A stretch of 64,000 nucleotides of DNA, from NCBI GenBank assembly GCA_003280025.1, contig QCGD01000001.1, forward strand, positions 124,001 to 188,000, in the 5' to 3' direction. This document shows, one piece after another, positions 30,238 to 43,145 of this stretch. The position numbers and the translations under genes are program-made. This DNA comes from Prochlorococcus sp. AG-363-P06. GTDB lineage: Bacteria; Cyanobacteriota; Cyanobacteriia; PCC-6307; Cyanobiaceae. Position 1 is the first letter of the stretch, and each line of letters starts with the position of its first letter. The notes under the pieces were generated by a model. It did not search any database. It was not told where the DNA came from and worked only from the letters and a program-made list of their open reading frames with translations.

Positions 30238-31050
30238 ATGATTAAAAAAAGTAGATTAGATCTTTATCTTCTTAATAAAGGTTTATGTGAAACTCGTCAG
30301 AAGGCTCAAGGGATTATTCTCGCAGGGAAAGTTAAAGATATAAATGGCAAGATTTACGATAAGCCTGGACAGCAAGTGATAATTGGATCTGAATTTTTTA
30401 TTGAGTCTGAACCTCAATTTGTATCAAGGGGAGGAGAAAAATTATTAGAGGCCTTTAAAAAGCTCGAAATTCATGTAAAAGATAAAGTTTGTATAGATGC
30501 TGGTATCTCAACTGGTGGTTTTACAGATTGCTTATTACAAAAAGGGGCAAAGTTGGTTTATGGGATAGATGTGGGTTATGGGCAAACGGCATGGAAGATT
30601 AGAAATAATCCAAAAGTAATACTTCTGGAAAGAACAAATATTCGTAATTTAAAGCCTGATGATTTTTTGTCTAAAGATAATTTATTACCCAATTTCGTTG
30701 TAGCTGATTTGTCTTTTATTTCATTAACGTTAGTTTTTCAATCTATTAACAATTTATTATCTGGAGATTGTATAGAGGGAGTATTTCTTATTAAACCGCA
30801 ATTTGAAGTAGGAAAAGGTCGGGTAAGCAAAGGTGGCGTTGTTAGAAAACCTGAGTATCACGTAGAGGCGATACATTCAGTTATTAATGCTGCTAAAGAA
30901 TTTCAATGGAATATTAAGGGTTTGATAGCTTCTCCATTAGTAGGACCTGCAGGAAATCATGAATACCTAGCTTGGATGTGTAAAAGAGATATCTCAGATT
31001 CAATTATAAATAAAAAATATATTGAAAATTTAGTAAAAGATACGCTTTAG
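30238..31050 (+). CDS. TlyA-family rRNA 2'-O-methyltransferase (S4 domain)
   Basis: RLDLYLLNKGLCETRQKAQGIILAGKV S4 domain; DAGISTGGFTDCLLQ SAM motif. Confidence 0.92.
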   Translation: MIKKSRLDLYLLNKGLCETRQKAQGIILAGKVKDINGKIYDKPGQQVIIGSEFFIESEPQFVSRGGEKLLEAFKKLEIHVKDKVCIDAGISTGGFTDCLLQKGAKLVYGIDVGYGQTAWKIRNNPKVILLERTNIRNLKPDDFLSKDNLLPNFVVADLSFISLTLVFQSINNLLSGDCIEGVFLIKPQFEVGKGRVSKGGVVRKPEYHVEAIHSVINAAKEFQWNIKGLIASPLVGPAGNHEYLAWMCKRDISDSIINKKYIENLVKDTL

Positions 31051-31398
<348 letters not shown>

Positions 31399-31413
31399 TT
31401 AAACGTTTTAATA

Positions 31414-31659
31414 TTAATTGTTTTTTTGAAAAACATCCACCTTTGAAATTTCAGAAATTGATTTAATATTTAGACCAGCACTAGTTGCATCTTCAATTAA
31501 TAATTTAGAGTTTTCTTGAGAAATTAATACTGAATTGTTTGATAATGCTTCCCACTGATCATTTTCAAAATGTGTTTGAAGCCATAACATCCCATGAATA
31601 CTTGTAGGTTGAATAGACTTGGTTGAGTTGTTATTAATATTTATCAAACAAATGTCCAT
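31414..31659 (-). CDS. Hypothetical protein, 81 aa, immediately upstream of glnB
   Basis: Intact ORF co-directional with glnB, 24 nt gap. Confidence 0.7.
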   Translation of the reverse strand: MDICLININNNSTKSIQPTSIHGMLWLQTHFENDQWEALSNNSVLISQENSKLLIEDATSAGLNIKSISEISKVDVFQKNN

Positions 31660-31710
31660 TAATTTTTTTTTAACTAAACATATATAAACCTTTTAAATAT
31701 CAATATTAAT

Positions 31711-31724
31711 GTTACTGTTGATAC
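31711..31724 (-). promoter_or_regulatory. Candidate NtcA-like site (GTA-N8-AAC on minus strand)
   Basis: Minus strand reads GTATCAACAGTAAC, one base from GTA-N8-TAC, about 52 nt upstream of the ORF preceding glnB. Confidence 0.35.
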
Positions 31725-31835
31725 AAAATAAAGATTTTATATTTTATTTTTAGTTATTTGCAATAGTTTTTGAGGTTTTAATTTTTGCGGATTCTTATCT
31801 TTTTATATAGTTTTAGTAAATAAGTTTTTGCAAAA

Positions 31836-32246
31836 ATGAGTTCAACTAATTTAAATGATTCAACTGAAAGGCCCTTGTACGGAGAAAGATTAATTGAAGA
31901 ATCAAAAATAATTTGTTTTGAGAATCCCAATAAGAAAAGAATTTATGAAGTTTCTATTGAGTTACCTGAATTTACATGTAAATGCCCATTCTCTGGCTAT
32001 CCAGATTTTGCAAAAATAAATATTTTTTACCAACCCAAGATGAAAGTCTATGAGTTGAAATCCTTAAAACTTTATATTAATAATTTTAGAGATATGAAAA
32101 TATCCCATGAAGAAGTTGTTAACAGAATAATGGATGATCTAGTGAATGCAGGCTCTCCACATTGGATACATTTAAATGCAGAATTTAATCCTAGAGGGAA
32201 TGTGTCTATGAAGTTAGATATTTTTAGTGGACAGAAAAAAAACTAA
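31836..32246 (+). CDS. queF: NADPH-dependent 7-cyano-7-deazaguanine reductase
   Basis: [30 protein letters not shown]. Confidence 0.96.
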   Translation: MSSTNLNDSTERPLYGERLIEESKIICFENPNKKRIYEVSIELPEFTCKCPFSGYPDFAKINIFYQPKMKVYELKSLKLYINNFRDMKISHEEVVNRIMDDLVNAGSPHWIHLNAEFNPRGNVSMKLDIFSGQKKN

Positions 32247-33529
32247 AACTTTTGCATTTCCTCTGATAATTTAAAAAATTCTTTTTTAAAACCAAGTAGA
32301 TTTCTATTACTAAGACCACCAATTAATAATTTTTTAGATTCTTTATTAAATAAAACCCATAATTGATTTGTTGGTATAAGACTTAATATCGTTCCAAAGA
32401 TTATCAAAATAAAAGAGAAGTAAATAAATGGGATTGAAGGATCATTTTTAATTATCAAACCGCTACTAGAGACTATCTTTTTTAAAGATAATTCAGACGA
32501 ATTAATTTTTAGTGAATCACCATTTAAATAAAGTTTTTTTTCAGCAAAATTTTCAAGATTAGAGATTTTAATAGGACCATTTTCATTATCTATTGTCAAG
32601 AGAAAATTTTTTTTTGTTTCTTCTCCTAATTCAAGCAATATGCCCCAAATTTGATTACCTATTTCAGGTATTGGTTTGAGTTGAAGCTGATACAGAATCT
32701 TATCTATTTCAATAACTACATTTGAGACTGCCCAATCCGCTTGATAAATAGTTAATCCTTTAAATCTAATTGGGTGATTAACTTTGGTTGTTTTGATTTT
32801 ATTTAATTTGGGATCTTCGGAAACAAAATCTAGCCTTGAAATAAATTGTTTTGGTATGCCATCACTTTCGCGTTCTATTACGAAATTGTCTAGTTTTATT
32901 GTTGCTTTGGAATTTGTACTCTCATTTATCAAGTCTAAGCTTTCTCCTGGAATCAAATATTGTTCTTTCGATTCGCTAGTGAAACTTCCGTAAGCTGAAC
33001 CTATAAGTAAAACTATTAGTCCGATATGGACAATAATAGGACCTATTTTTCCAATTAACCCTTTTCTAGCAGAAAGGCGATTTTCAAATCTGGAAGTGTT
33101 CCAACCATTTTTCTTAAGAAATAAATTAGTCTTTGATATATAGTCTCCATCATACTTTATTTGGTAATTGGATATTAATTCCAATCTTTCGAACCTTTTT
33201 TCATTTTTGTATTCAGTCCATTGTAAAGATGCTTTTAACGCAGGAATTTGTCTTCTAAAACTACACGCTGCGAGGGAAATGCAAAGAAGTATTAATGCTA
33301 ATAAAAACCAAAAACTTGTATATATATGATCTAATTGAAGTTTTAAGACTTTTTCACCATCTAAAAATCCAAAAATTGGTGATTCATCGAATAAATCAAT
33401 ATAAGTCTGTTTATTATTCCCTTGAGGGATAAAAGTGCCAATACCACTTGAAATGGCAATAAAAATTATTAATGAGATTGCGAACCTTAAACTTGATATC
33501 TTTAAAATAAAATTTTGAAAACTAATCAT
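32243..33529 (-). CDS. ccs1: Cytochrome c biogenesis protein Ccs1/CcsB (ResB-like)
   Basis: [23 protein letters not shown] start; GLTIYQADW. Confidence 0.92.
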   Translation of the reverse strand: MISFQNFILKISSLRFAISLIIFIAISSGIGTFIPQGNNKQTYIDLFDESPIFGFLDGEKVLKLQLDHIYTSFWFLLALILLCISLAACSFRRQIPALKASLQWTEYKNEKRFERLELISNYQIKYDGDYISKTNLFLKKNGWNTSRFENRLSARKGLIGKIGPIIVHIGLIVLLIGSAYGSFTSESKEQYLIPGESLDLINESTNSKATIKLDNFVIERESDGIPKQFISRLDFVSEDPKLNKIKTTKVNHPIRFKGLTIYQADWAVSNVVIEIDKILYQLQLKPIPEIGNQIWGILLELGEETKKNFLLTIDNENGPIKISNLENFAEKKLYLNGDSLKINSSELSLKKIVSSSGLIIKNDPSIPFIYFSFILIIFGTILSLIPTNQLWVLFNKESKKLLIGGLSNRNLLGFKKEFFKLSEEMQKF

Positions 33530-34252
33530 TTAAATCCAATTTGACAGTAAATTTAAACCTCCGAGGGAAACTAAAAATACTCCACTTAATTTAGGAATCA
33601 CTTGACTATATTTTCTAAGTTCTAAAAATTGTTTTAGATTTTCTGTTGTAGCCCCTGCAATTATTATTGGTGTCACTTGTCCCAAACCAAAGAAAAAGAG
33701 AAAGAGAATTGAGATAGTGGGGTTATTAGCTTGTGATACCCAAGCTAACAGGCTAGCTAATACTGGGGTAATACAAGGTGAAGAGGCAAGTCCAAAAGTA
33801 GTTCCTAGTGCAAAAGGTGTTAGGAAGGAGGGTATTTTATCTTCAATCAATTTTAAATCGGGTCCATTGGGTAACTGGAATTTTATAAATCCTAATAAAT
33901 TACAACCCATGATTATTGCTATTAAGGCAACGATAGAGGTGTAATAGTGAGGAATTTGTCCGTATATTTTGCCTAAAAATCCACTTAATGCTCCTAATGA
34001 AACAAGAGCACATACAACCCCTCCTGAAAAACTAAAAAGTTTATATTGTTTTTTTTCTGTTCCTCCGATATAAGCAATAGTTACAGGTAGTAAGGATAAT
34101 GAACATGGACCTAGGCTTGTTAAGAGGCCTGCACTGAACACTAAAAACACTGTAAAAGGACCAGGATGATTAAGTCCTTGCTGCATTAGTAAATTGCCCT
34201 TTTGAGATAATTCAGAAATAACTAAATTAATTGATACGATAACAAGACTCAA
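33530..34252 (-). CDS. ccdA: Cytochrome c biogenesis protein CcdA
   Basis: SAGLLTSLGPCSLSLLPVTIAYIGG; ASSPCITPVLASLL. Confidence 0.93.
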   Translation of the reverse strand: MSLVIVSINLVISELSQKGNLLMQQGLNHPGPFTVFLVFSAGLLTSLGPCSLSLLPVTIAYIGGTEKKQYKLFSFSGGVVCALVSLGALSGFLGKIYGQIPHYYTSIVALIAIIMGCNLLGFIKFQLPNGPDLKLIEDKIPSFLTPFALGTTFGLASSPCITPVLASLLAWVSQANNPTISILFLFFFGLGQVTPIIIAGATTENLKQFLELRKYSQVIPKLSGVFLVSLGGLNLLSNWI

Positions 34253-34268
34253 ATCTCTTTAATTCTAA

Positions 34269-35504
34269 CTAATTATGAGTCTTTCTTGCACTAAGAATTC
34301 CAATAAAGCCTGTTGATTCTAATGAACATCTTAATAACATCCCAGCAATAAAAAATGATGCAATTAATGAATTTCCTCCATAACTTATAAATGGTAATGG
34401 TAAGCCTGTAGTAGGCATTGACCCTGTCGCTACTGCTATATGCATTATTGATTGACCTATTAATAAAGTTCCAGATCCAATAGCAATTAATTTTGTGTAG
34501 TTATTTCTGCACTTCAAGGCAATGCGTAAACTGATGTATGAGAAAACCACCAAAAATGCTAAGAATAAAGTAGATCCCAATAATCCAAATTCTTCTGCAA
34601 AGATTGCAAAAATAAAATCTGTATACATAAAAGGTAAATATTGTAATTTCTGTATAGAGAGACCAAAACCTTGTCCAAAAAGACCGCCTGAACCTATTGC
34701 TAATAAACTCTGAACTAATTGAAATCCTGAATCTTGCTGGTCTTTCCAAGGATCAATAAATGATATAACTCTTAGCTTTTGATATTCATTATTAAGGATA
34801 CTTATGTATCCAGTAAAGAATCCTAATGAGGCAATAGAGCCAAGTGAACTAAGTTTTACTCCTCCGCATAAACCCATAATCCAAAAAAGAATTCCGGTTA
34901 ATGCTGCAGTACTTAAATTTGGTTGTTTAAGTATCAACAAAATTAATAAGCCAAAAGTGATTATTGTAATTAATTTTTTATGGTTTTTCACTAAATTCCA
35001 ATGAGCAAAAAGGTTAGATGCCTCTAAAATTAAGAAAGGTTTAATTAATTCAGAAGGTTGAAGACTGAAATCTCCAAGTATTAACCATCTTGAAGACCCA
35101 TTAACTGTAAGACCATTAATGTTTGTGAGGAATATTAAAAAGAATAATAAGTAGAAAATAAGTTTTGAAAATTTTAAAAGATTTCTGATATTTGTATTAA
35201 GGACTAAATAAAACACACACAAACCTGGAATAGACCAAATAATTTGTTTTTTTAAATAGTAAGCCCAATGTCCCATTTCCTTACTAGCTACCCACCAACT
35301 TGATGATCCAAGGATAAACAAACCTAAGATTGACCAAATTCCAATACACATCATAAGGATTTTCGCTTCATAGGGCCAAATTTTCCAAGGCAAAGGAAAT
35401 ATATAATCACTTATATCTTTGGGATTATTTTTAGTACTAGAATTAAAAGATTTTTTTCTTTTAAAAATTCTTCTATATTTTATTTTTTCTTGACTTATCT
35501 CCAA
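34269..35504 (-). CDS. ftsW: FtsW/RodA/SpoVE-family peptidoglycan polymerase
   Basis: Multi-span protein; GSSRWL, QPSELIKP, PTTGLPLPFISYGG. Confidence 0.93.
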   Translation of the reverse strand: MEISQEKIKYRRIFKRKKSFNSSTKNNPKDISDYIFPLPWKIWPYEAKILMMCIGIWSILGLFILGSSSWWVASKEMGHWAYYLKKQIIWSIPGLCVFYLVLNTNIRNLLKFSKLIFYLLFFLIFLTNINGLTVNGSSRWLILGDFSLQPSELIKPFLILEASNLFAHWNLVKNHKKLITIITFGLLILLILKQPNLSTAALTGILFWIMGLCGGVKLSSLGSIASLGFFTGYISILNNEYQKLRVISFIDPWKDQQDSGFQLVQSLLAIGSGGLFGQGFGLSIQKLQYLPFMYTDFIFAIFAEEFGLLGSTLFLAFLVVFSYISLRIALKCRNNYTKLIAIGSGTLLIGQSIMHIAVATGSMPTTGLPLPFISYGGNSLIASFFIAGMLLRCSLESTGFIGILSARKTHN

Positions 35505-35776
35505 TTTTCGAGTTGTAGATATACTATTGAGACGTTAAATTCAGCCTTTGCCAAGTCTTTTAGCAATGTTTTTATGTGTTTTCATATTAAATCAAATTAA
35601 GCGGTTTATAAGATTTAATTCCTTTGATATAAACCTAAAAATCGACAATTCATTCACAACAAATCTTAAGAATTTACCATTTATAAAAAAAACCCTAGCT
35701 AAAAGGTCCCTATCCATGATAGATTCCGTGAGTTTATATACTTACTTATAACCATCTAGTGGGGGCTTTCTAAGTT

Positions 35777-36253
35777 ATGTTCACATCAGTGGACTCAAAT
35801 AGAAAAACAGTTGAACATCTTTCTAACGAGAATGTTCAAAGCCATCAATTCCTAGATAATTCATGCATCAAAGAAAGTGAATCCGTTTTGGCTAGTCAAT
35901 TCGATAAATTACTTTCTAAAAATGATGACTATACAAAATTGCAATTAACAATTTTTGGTATAACTTTTATCGTTTCTATCATCATTGCATCTATAACAGG
36001 AATTATTCTTGGATTTACTTTTGGTTTGAGTGTTTTTATAGGCTCCCTTGCTGGTATTTTTTACTTACGTTTGCTCGCTAAAAGTGTAGGAAAGATAGGT
36101 AAAGAATCTACAGGTGTATCAAAATTGCAACTTTTGATTCCAGTTTGCCTCTTTATTTTTGCAAGTAAGCTAGGATCTATTGAAATTTTGCCAGCAATGA
36201 TAGGCTTTTTCATCTATAAGCCTTCTCTCATATTTTATTTTTCACGTTCCTAA
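35777..36253 (+). CDS. ATP synthase I-like assembly protein (Atp1)
   Basis: Four predicted spans; first gene of the ATP synthase operon. Confidence 0.8.
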   Translation: MFTSVDSNRKTVEHLSNENVQSHQFLDNSCIKESESVLASQFDKLLSKNDDYTKLQLTIFGITFIVSIIIASITGIILGFTFGLSVFIGSLAGIFYLRLLAKSVGKIGKESTGVSKLQLLIPVCLFIFASKLGSIEILPAMIGFFIYKPSLIFYFSRS

Positions 36254-36297
36254 GTAAATTTTGTTCAATCAAAATTTAATAATCTTTTTTAAAATCA

Positions 36298-37023
36298 ATG
36301 TTCTTTAATTCCTTGCTAACAAATTTTGCAGCATTAGAAGTTGGTCAACATCTTTATTGGCAAATCGGAAATATAAGAATTCATGGACAAGTTTTTTTAA
36401 CATCTTGGATTCTATTGGGTGCATTATTAGTTTTTATTTCCTTAGGAACTAAAAAAATGGAAAATGATCCGAAAGGATTACAAAATTTACTTGAGTTTTT
36501 ATGGGATTACATAAGAGATCTTGCTAGGACACAAATAGGAGAGAAAGTTTATAGAGATTGGATGCCTTTTATAGGAACTTTATTCTTATTTGTATTCGTA
36601 AGTAATTGGGGAGGTGCTTTAATCCCTTGGAGATTGATAAAGTTACCAAGTGGTGAATTAGGCGCCCCAACAGCAGATATTAATACAACTATTGCACTAG
36701 CACTTTTGGTCTCATTATCTTATTTTTATGCTGGTTTAAGTAACAAGGGTTGGAGATATTTTGAATATTATGTGCATCCAACACCCATTATGCTTCCATT
36801 TAAAATTTTAGAAGATTTTACTAAACCATTATCACTATCTTTCAGGTTATTTGGAAATATTTTGGCTGATGAACTTGTTGTAGGTGTTTTAGTTTTTCTA
36901 GTTCCTCTAATTTTACCAATACCTGTGATGTTTCTAGGTTTGTTTACAAGTGCAATTCAGGCGTTGATTTTTGCTACCCTCGCTGCCTATTACATTGGAG
37001 AAGCTGTTGAGGAACATCATTAG
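36298..37023 (+). CDS. atpB: F0F1 ATP synthase subunit a
   Basis: [32 protein letters not shown]. Confidence 0.97.
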   Translation: MFFNSLLTNFAALEVGQHLYWQIGNIRIHGQVFLTSWILLGALLVFISLGTKKMENDPKGLQNLLEFLWDYIRDLARTQIGEKVYRDWMPFIGTLFLFVFVSNWGGALIPWRLIKLPSGELGAPTADINTTIALALLVSLSYFYAGLSNKGWRYFEYYVHPTPIMLPFKILEDFTKPLSLSFRLFGNILADELVVGVLVFLVPLILPIPVMFLGLFTSAIQALIFATLAAYYIGEAVEEHH

Positions 37024-37043
37024 CTTTCTCTAATCTATTCATT

Positions 37044-37128
37044 CCCTTTTACAAAGGGTCGGTAATCTGGCAAAATATCTAATCGCGTAGGTCTGACAAT
37101 ATCAGACCCATTCTTAAATCAAAGAATG
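37044..37128 (+). promoter_or_regulatory. Intercistronic hairpin array between a- and c-subunit genes
   Basis: CCCTTT-tac-AAAGGG (37044-37058); GGTCTGA-caata-TCAGACC (37090-37108); CATTCTT-aaatca-AAGAATG (37109-37128). Confidence 0.65.
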
Positions 37129-37170
37129 TCCAAGCGTGTATGACAAAAAAAGATTTATCACAAGTATTAA

Positions 37171-37434
<264 letters not shown>

Positions 37435-37440
37435 AAGTTA

Positions 37441-37469
37441 ATATTGCTTCTATTTCTTATTAGCAATAT
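37441..37469 (+). promoter_or_regulatory. Hairpin 3' of the c-subunit gene
   Basis: ATATTGCT-13 nt-AGCAATAT, perfect 8-bp stem 7 nt after the stop. Confidence 0.5.
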
Positions 37470-37503
37470 ATAAATTTAAATTTTTTAATTTTAACTGAAT
37501 CAT

Positions 37504-37965
37504 ATGTTGGCCTTTGATTTTTTTGGTACTACTGAAGGTGGATTATTTGATATAAATGCCACTTTGCCATTAATGGCAATACAAGTAGTTGCCCTTACTT
37601 ACATTTTAAATGCTCTCTTTTTTAAGCCAGTAGGCAATGTTGTCGAAAAAAGGGAAAAATTTGTAAGTAATAATATTATTGAGGCCAAAAATAAACTTTC
37701 AGAAGTTGAAAAATTGGAGGCTGATCTACTAAGTCAGCTTCAAAGTGCTCGTTCTGAAGCTCAACGAATTGTGAGTGACGCTGAGAATGAATCTGACAAG
37801 CTTTATAAAGAAGCACTAGAACTTGCAAATAATGAAGCAAATGCTTCAAAAGAAAAAGCAAGGCTAGAAATTGAAAGTCAGACATCCGCGGCCCGTGAAC
37901 AACTTGCTAAGCAAGCTGGAGATTTGAGCGAACTTATTGTTAATAGATTGATTCTAGAAAAATGA
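37504..37965 (+). CDS. F0F1 ATP synthase subunit b'
   Basis: Membrane anchor plus long coiled coil; position in atp operon. Confidence 0.93.
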   Translation: MLAFDFFGTTEGGLFDINATLPLMAIQVVALTYILNALFFKPVGNVVEKREKFVSNNIIEAKNKLSEVEKLEADLLSQLQSARSEAQRIVSDAENESDKLYKEALELANNEANASKEKARLEIESQTSAAREQLAKQAGDLSELIVNRLILEK

Positions 37966-38474
37966 ATTTACCTCTTTTAGCTACAGAAGGTTTTGGATTA
38001 AATCTGAATTTATTCGAAACTAATATTCTTAATTGGGCTGTAGTGATTTTTGGCCTTTATAAGTTTTTGCCTGGTTTCCTAGGTAAAATGCTTCAAAAAA
38101 GAAGAGAGGGGATCCTTCTTGAATTAAAAGATGCAGAAGATCGACTTTTGAAGGCTACAAATGCTTTGAAAAAAGCGAAGACTGATTTATCTCTAGCAGA
38201 AGAAAAGGCTAGTCAAATAAAGTCAGATTCTCTTAAAAGATCTGAATCAATCAGGATGGAAAGCGAGAAAAAAGCTATTGAAGAGATGGCACGAATTAAA
38301 CAAAGTGCAATTTCTGATGAAAGTTCAGAAGCTTCTAGGGCAATATCTCAACTTCGAAAAGAAGCTGTGGAACTTGCAATAAAAAAAGCTTTAGATTCTC
38401 TGCCAAATAGACTTGATAAAACAACTCAGGAAAATTTGGTTACTCAATCCATTAATAATATTGAGGTTAAATAA
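37962..38474 (+). CDS. atpF: F0F1 ATP synthase subunit b
   Basis: N-terminal membrane helix and [17 protein letters not shown] coiled coil. Confidence 0.94.
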   Translation: MNLPLLATEGFGLNLNLFETNILNWAVVIFGLYKFLPGFLGKMLQKRREGILLELKDAEDRLLKATNALKKAKTDLSLAEEKASQIKSDSLKRSESIRMESEKKAIEEMARIKQSAISDESSEASRAISQLRKEAVELAIKKALDSLPNRLDKTTQENLVTQSINNIEVK

Positions 38475-39016
38475 TGCCACTTTTAAATTCAGTTACCACA
38501 CCATATGCAGAAGCATTACTTCAGGTTGTAAATGAGAATGACCAAACTGAAGAGATGGTCTCAGAAGTTAAACAGCTTTTAGCATTAATAAACGATGCAC
38601 CTGAATTGGGAAAGGCATTCTCCTCCCCAGTTTTAGAGACAGAGGCTAAGAAAAAAATCATTATTGAACTTTTTTCAGATAAGATTAACCCCTCCTTATT
38701 TAATTTCTTGAAATTATTGGCCGATAGGCAAAGAATTGGAATTCTTACTTCGATTCTCAATAGATTTTTAGAGATTTACAGAGAAAATAGTAATATTGCT
38801 TTGGCAACTGTTACTTCTGCTGTCAAGCTCACTGCTAAACAGAAAGGTTTAATTACCAAAAAGATCATCAATCTTGCTGGAACCGAAAAATTAGAACTTG
38901 TAACTAAAACTGATCCATCTCTTATTGGTGGTTTCGTCGCGAGTGTAGGATCTAAAGTAATTGATGCTAGTCTTGCCTCACAAATCAGAAAACTTGGTTT
39001 ATCACTTTCCAAGTAA
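38474..39016 (+). CDS. atpH: F0F1 ATP synthase subunit delta
   Basis: PYAEALLQV; LLADRQRIGIL; LIGGFVASVGSKVID. Confidence 0.95.
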   Translation: MPLLNSVTTPYAEALLQVVNENDQTEEMVSEVKQLLALINDAPELGKAFSSPVLETEAKKKIIIELFSDKINPSLFNFLKLLADRQRIGILTSILNRFLEIYRENSNIALATVTSAVKLTAKQKGLITKKIINLAGTEKLELVTKTDPSLIGGFVASVGSKVIDASLASQIRKLGLSLSK

Positions 39017-39034
39017 ATTTTAAATCAACCTTAA

Positions 39035-40564
<1,530 letters not shown>

Positions 40565-40583
40565 ATTTATTTAAGGAAATATT

Positions 40584-41534
40584 ATGGCAAATCTTAAAGA
40601 AATTAGGGATCGAATTGTTTCTGTTAAAAATACTCGAAAAATTACAGAAGCTATGAGATTAGTTGCAGCTGCAAAAGTTAGGAGGGCACAAGATCAAGTT
40701 CTAAAAAGTAGACCTTTTGCTGATAAACTTGCTCGTGTTTTGGAGAATATTCAATCCAGAGTTCAGTTTGAAGCGGTAGATTCTCCTCTTTTATCTAAAA
40801 GAGATGTAAAAACAATTTCTTTGGTATGCATAACTGCTGATAGAGGATTATGTGGGGGATACAATACCAACATAATAAAGAAGGTAGAAATTAGGTATGC
40901 AGAGTTGATTAAACAAGGTTATGAACCTAATTTGATTTTAGTTGGTAAAAAGGCAATAGGTTACTTCCAAAATAGGAAAGATAGATACATAATAAAAAGT
41001 ACATTCAAAGAGCTAGAACAGGTACCAACAGTAAAAGATTCGGAAGGTATAACCGGTGAAGTCTTAGCTGAATTTTTATCAGAAAGTGCTGATAGGGTAG
41101 AGATTATTTATACTAAATTTATTACCCTTGTAAGTTGTGCTCCAGTAGTTCAAACATTGTTGCCACTAGATCCTCAAGGTATTGCAGATGACAATGATGA
41201 GATTTTTAGGTTAACAACTAAAAATAGTAAGTTACTTGTTGAAAAATCAAACATTGAAAAAAGTGATTCAGAGAAATTACCATCAGATATTGTTTTTGAG
41301 CAAAGTCCAGATCAATTGTTAGATTCTTTATTGCCACTGTATTTGCAAAATCAAGTCCTCCGAGCTCTTCAAGAGTCAGCGGCTTCAGAACTTGCTTGTA
41401 GGATGACTGCTATGAATAATGCAAGTGATAATGCTAAAGAATTAGCCAGTACTTTAAATCTTACTTATAATAAAGCCAGACAGGCTGCTATTACTCAGGA
41501 GATTTTAGAAGTTGTTGGAGGTTCGGCTGTTTAG
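40584..41534 (+). CDS. F0F1 ATP synthase subunit gamma
   Basis: MANLKEIRDRIVSVKNTRKITEAMRLVAAAKVRRAQ; C-terminal NKARQAAITQEILEVVGG. Confidence 0.98.
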   Translation: MANLKEIRDRIVSVKNTRKITEAMRLVAAAKVRRAQDQVLKSRPFADKLARVLENIQSRVQFEAVDSPLLSKRDVKTISLVCITADRGLCGGYNTNIIKKVEIRYAELIKQGYEPNLILVGKKAIGYFQNRKDRYIIKSTFKELEQVPTVKDSEGITGEVLAEFLSESADRVEIIYTKFITLVSCAPVVQTLLPLDPQGIADDNDEIFRLTTKNSKLLVEKSNIEKSDSEKLPSDIVFEQSPDQLLDSLLPLYLQNQVLRALQESAASELACRMTAMNNASDNAKELASTLNLTYNKARQAAITQEILEVVGGSAV

Positions 41535-41547
41535 TTAAATTTTAAAA

Positions 41548-41874
41548 ATGTCTGAATTTAATATCAAAGTTCAATTTGGTGAGAAAACCTATAATTTTTC
41601 ATGTCCTGAAGATCAAGATATTATTTCAGCTGCTAAAGCTAATGGAATCGAGTTGCCCAGCAGTTGTTGTTCAGGAGTTTGTACAAGTTGTGCATCAATG
41701 GTGGTGGATGGATCCATTGATCAAGAAGATGCTATGGGATTAAACGAAGATTTAAGGGAAAAAGGTTTCGCCCTCTTATGCGTGGCGTATCCAAAGTCAG
41801 ATTTACATATTCTTATCGGTGATGAAGTTGAAGATAATTTATATAATGATCAGTTTGGTAAGTATCAAAAATGA
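41548..41874 (+). CDS. 2Fe-2S plant-type ferredoxin
   Basis: LPSSCCSGVCTSCASMV ... LLCVAYP. Confidence 0.93.
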   Translation: MSEFNIKVQFGEKTYNFSCPEDQDIISAAKANGIELPSSCCSGVCTSCASMVVDGSIDQEDAMGLNEDLREKGFALLCVAYPKSDLHILIGDEVEDNLYNDQFGKYQK

Positions 41875-42062
41875 AATTAATTAAGGTTGATTTTTGTTTG
41901 GATTGGCCAGGTTCAATAGAAGTTATAAATTTAAGGAAATATGTGATCAGTCATTTGATAAAAAAAGGCGAAGTAATTCGATGGTCAATTATAGATATAG
42001 AAAATTCAAAGGACTCTTACGATATAAAAAAACTAAGGATTAATGCTGTTTTAGCCAATTGA
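41871..42062 (+). CDS. Small conserved-looking protein, 63 aa
   Basis: ATGA overlap with ferredoxin stop; intact ORF in operon. Confidence 0.6.
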   Translation: MKLIKVDFCLDWPGSIEVINLRKYVISHLIKKGEVIRWSIIDIENSKDSYDIKKLRINAVLAN

Positions 42063-42063
42063 A

Positions 42064-43140
42064 TTGCTATATAAAAATGAAATAGTTTTACTAATGGAAA
42101 AATCACCCACAATATTCATTGTCCCAACTGGGATTGGTTGCGAGATAGGAGGATTTGCAGGAGATGCACTCCCAACTGCAAAATTATTAGCATCTGCAAG
42201 TGGATGTTTAATTACGCATCCAAATGTAATGAATGGAGGAGCTCTTTCTGAAAAAGATAAAAATATATTTTATGTAGAGGGTTACAGTTTAGATCGATTT
42301 GCTAGAGGAGAGATTGGCCTTAAGAGTGTAAAACAACAGAAAATCGGAATAATTTTTGATTCAAGCATTGAACATAAAATATTAATAAGACATTTACAAG
42401 TTGCTGATGCTTGTGTTGCTACTTTAGGTATTAATGTTCATTCTTATGTAATAACTAAAAACCCTTTAAGTATAATTATTGACTCTGACACTTCAAAAAT
42501 AAGTGGAGGAACCATTGAGAATCCTGATACTTTAATTGAAGCTGGCAAAACTTTAATAGAAAAAGGAGTCACGGCAATAGCAATAGTGGCTAAATTCCCT
42601 GATGATTCAGGATCCGAAGACACAAATTCCTACAGAGAGGGCAAAGGAGTTGATCCTATTTCTGGAGTTGAGGCTGTCATTAGTCACTTGATAAGCAAAT
42701 TTCTAAAAGTTCCATGTGCGCATGCACCAGCATTACCACCACTTGATTTGAATGAAAGATTAGATCCTCGTACTGCTTCAGAAGAGATAGGATACACATT
42801 TTTGCCATCAGTATTGATTGGCTTAAGCAATGCTCCAGATCTTATTGAATTACCGAACAACGAATTGATTACTTTACACCCTAATCAACTTGAATCCATA
42901 GTCGTTCCAAATGGTGCTCTTGGTGGGGAATCAGTATTAGCTTGTGTTGAAAGAGGGTTAAATATTATTTCTGTAAAAAATCAAAATACACTAACAGTTA
43001 CTAATCAATTTTTAAATTATCCTAATTTTATTGAAGTAAATAATTATCTAGAGGCTGCTGGCATAATTCTCTCCATAAAAAAAGGGATTAATCTCACTTC
43101 CATTCAAAGGCCTTTAAAAAGAGTCCAAGAAATATACTGA
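42064..43140 (+). CDS. DUF3326-family protein (likely start ATG at 42094)
   Basis: IFIVPTGIGCEIGGFAGDALPTAKLLAS; HPNVMNGGA; CAHAPALPPL. Confidence 0.85.
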   Translation: MLYKNEIVLLMEKSPTIFIVPTGIGCEIGGFAGDALPTAKLLASASGCLITHPNVMNGGALSEKDKNIFYVEGYSLDRFARGEIGLKSVKQQKIGIIFDSSIEHKILIRHLQVADACVATLGINVHSYVITKNPLSIIIDSDTSKISGGTIENPDTLIEAGKTLIEKGVTAIAIVAKFPDDSGSEDTNSYREGKGVDPISGVEAVISHLISKFLKVPCAHAPALPPLDLNERLDPRTASEEIGYTFLPSVLIGLSNAPDLIELPNNELITLHPNQLESIVVPNGALGGESVLACVERGLNIISVKNQNTLTVTNQFLNYPNFIEVNNYLEAAGIILSIKKGINLTSIQRPLKRVQEIY

Positions 43141-43145
43141 AATGA

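Noticed and set aside
34501-35004. Plus- and minus-strand ORFs overlapping ftsW
   Set aside because: Alternative frames of a clear FtsW coding region.
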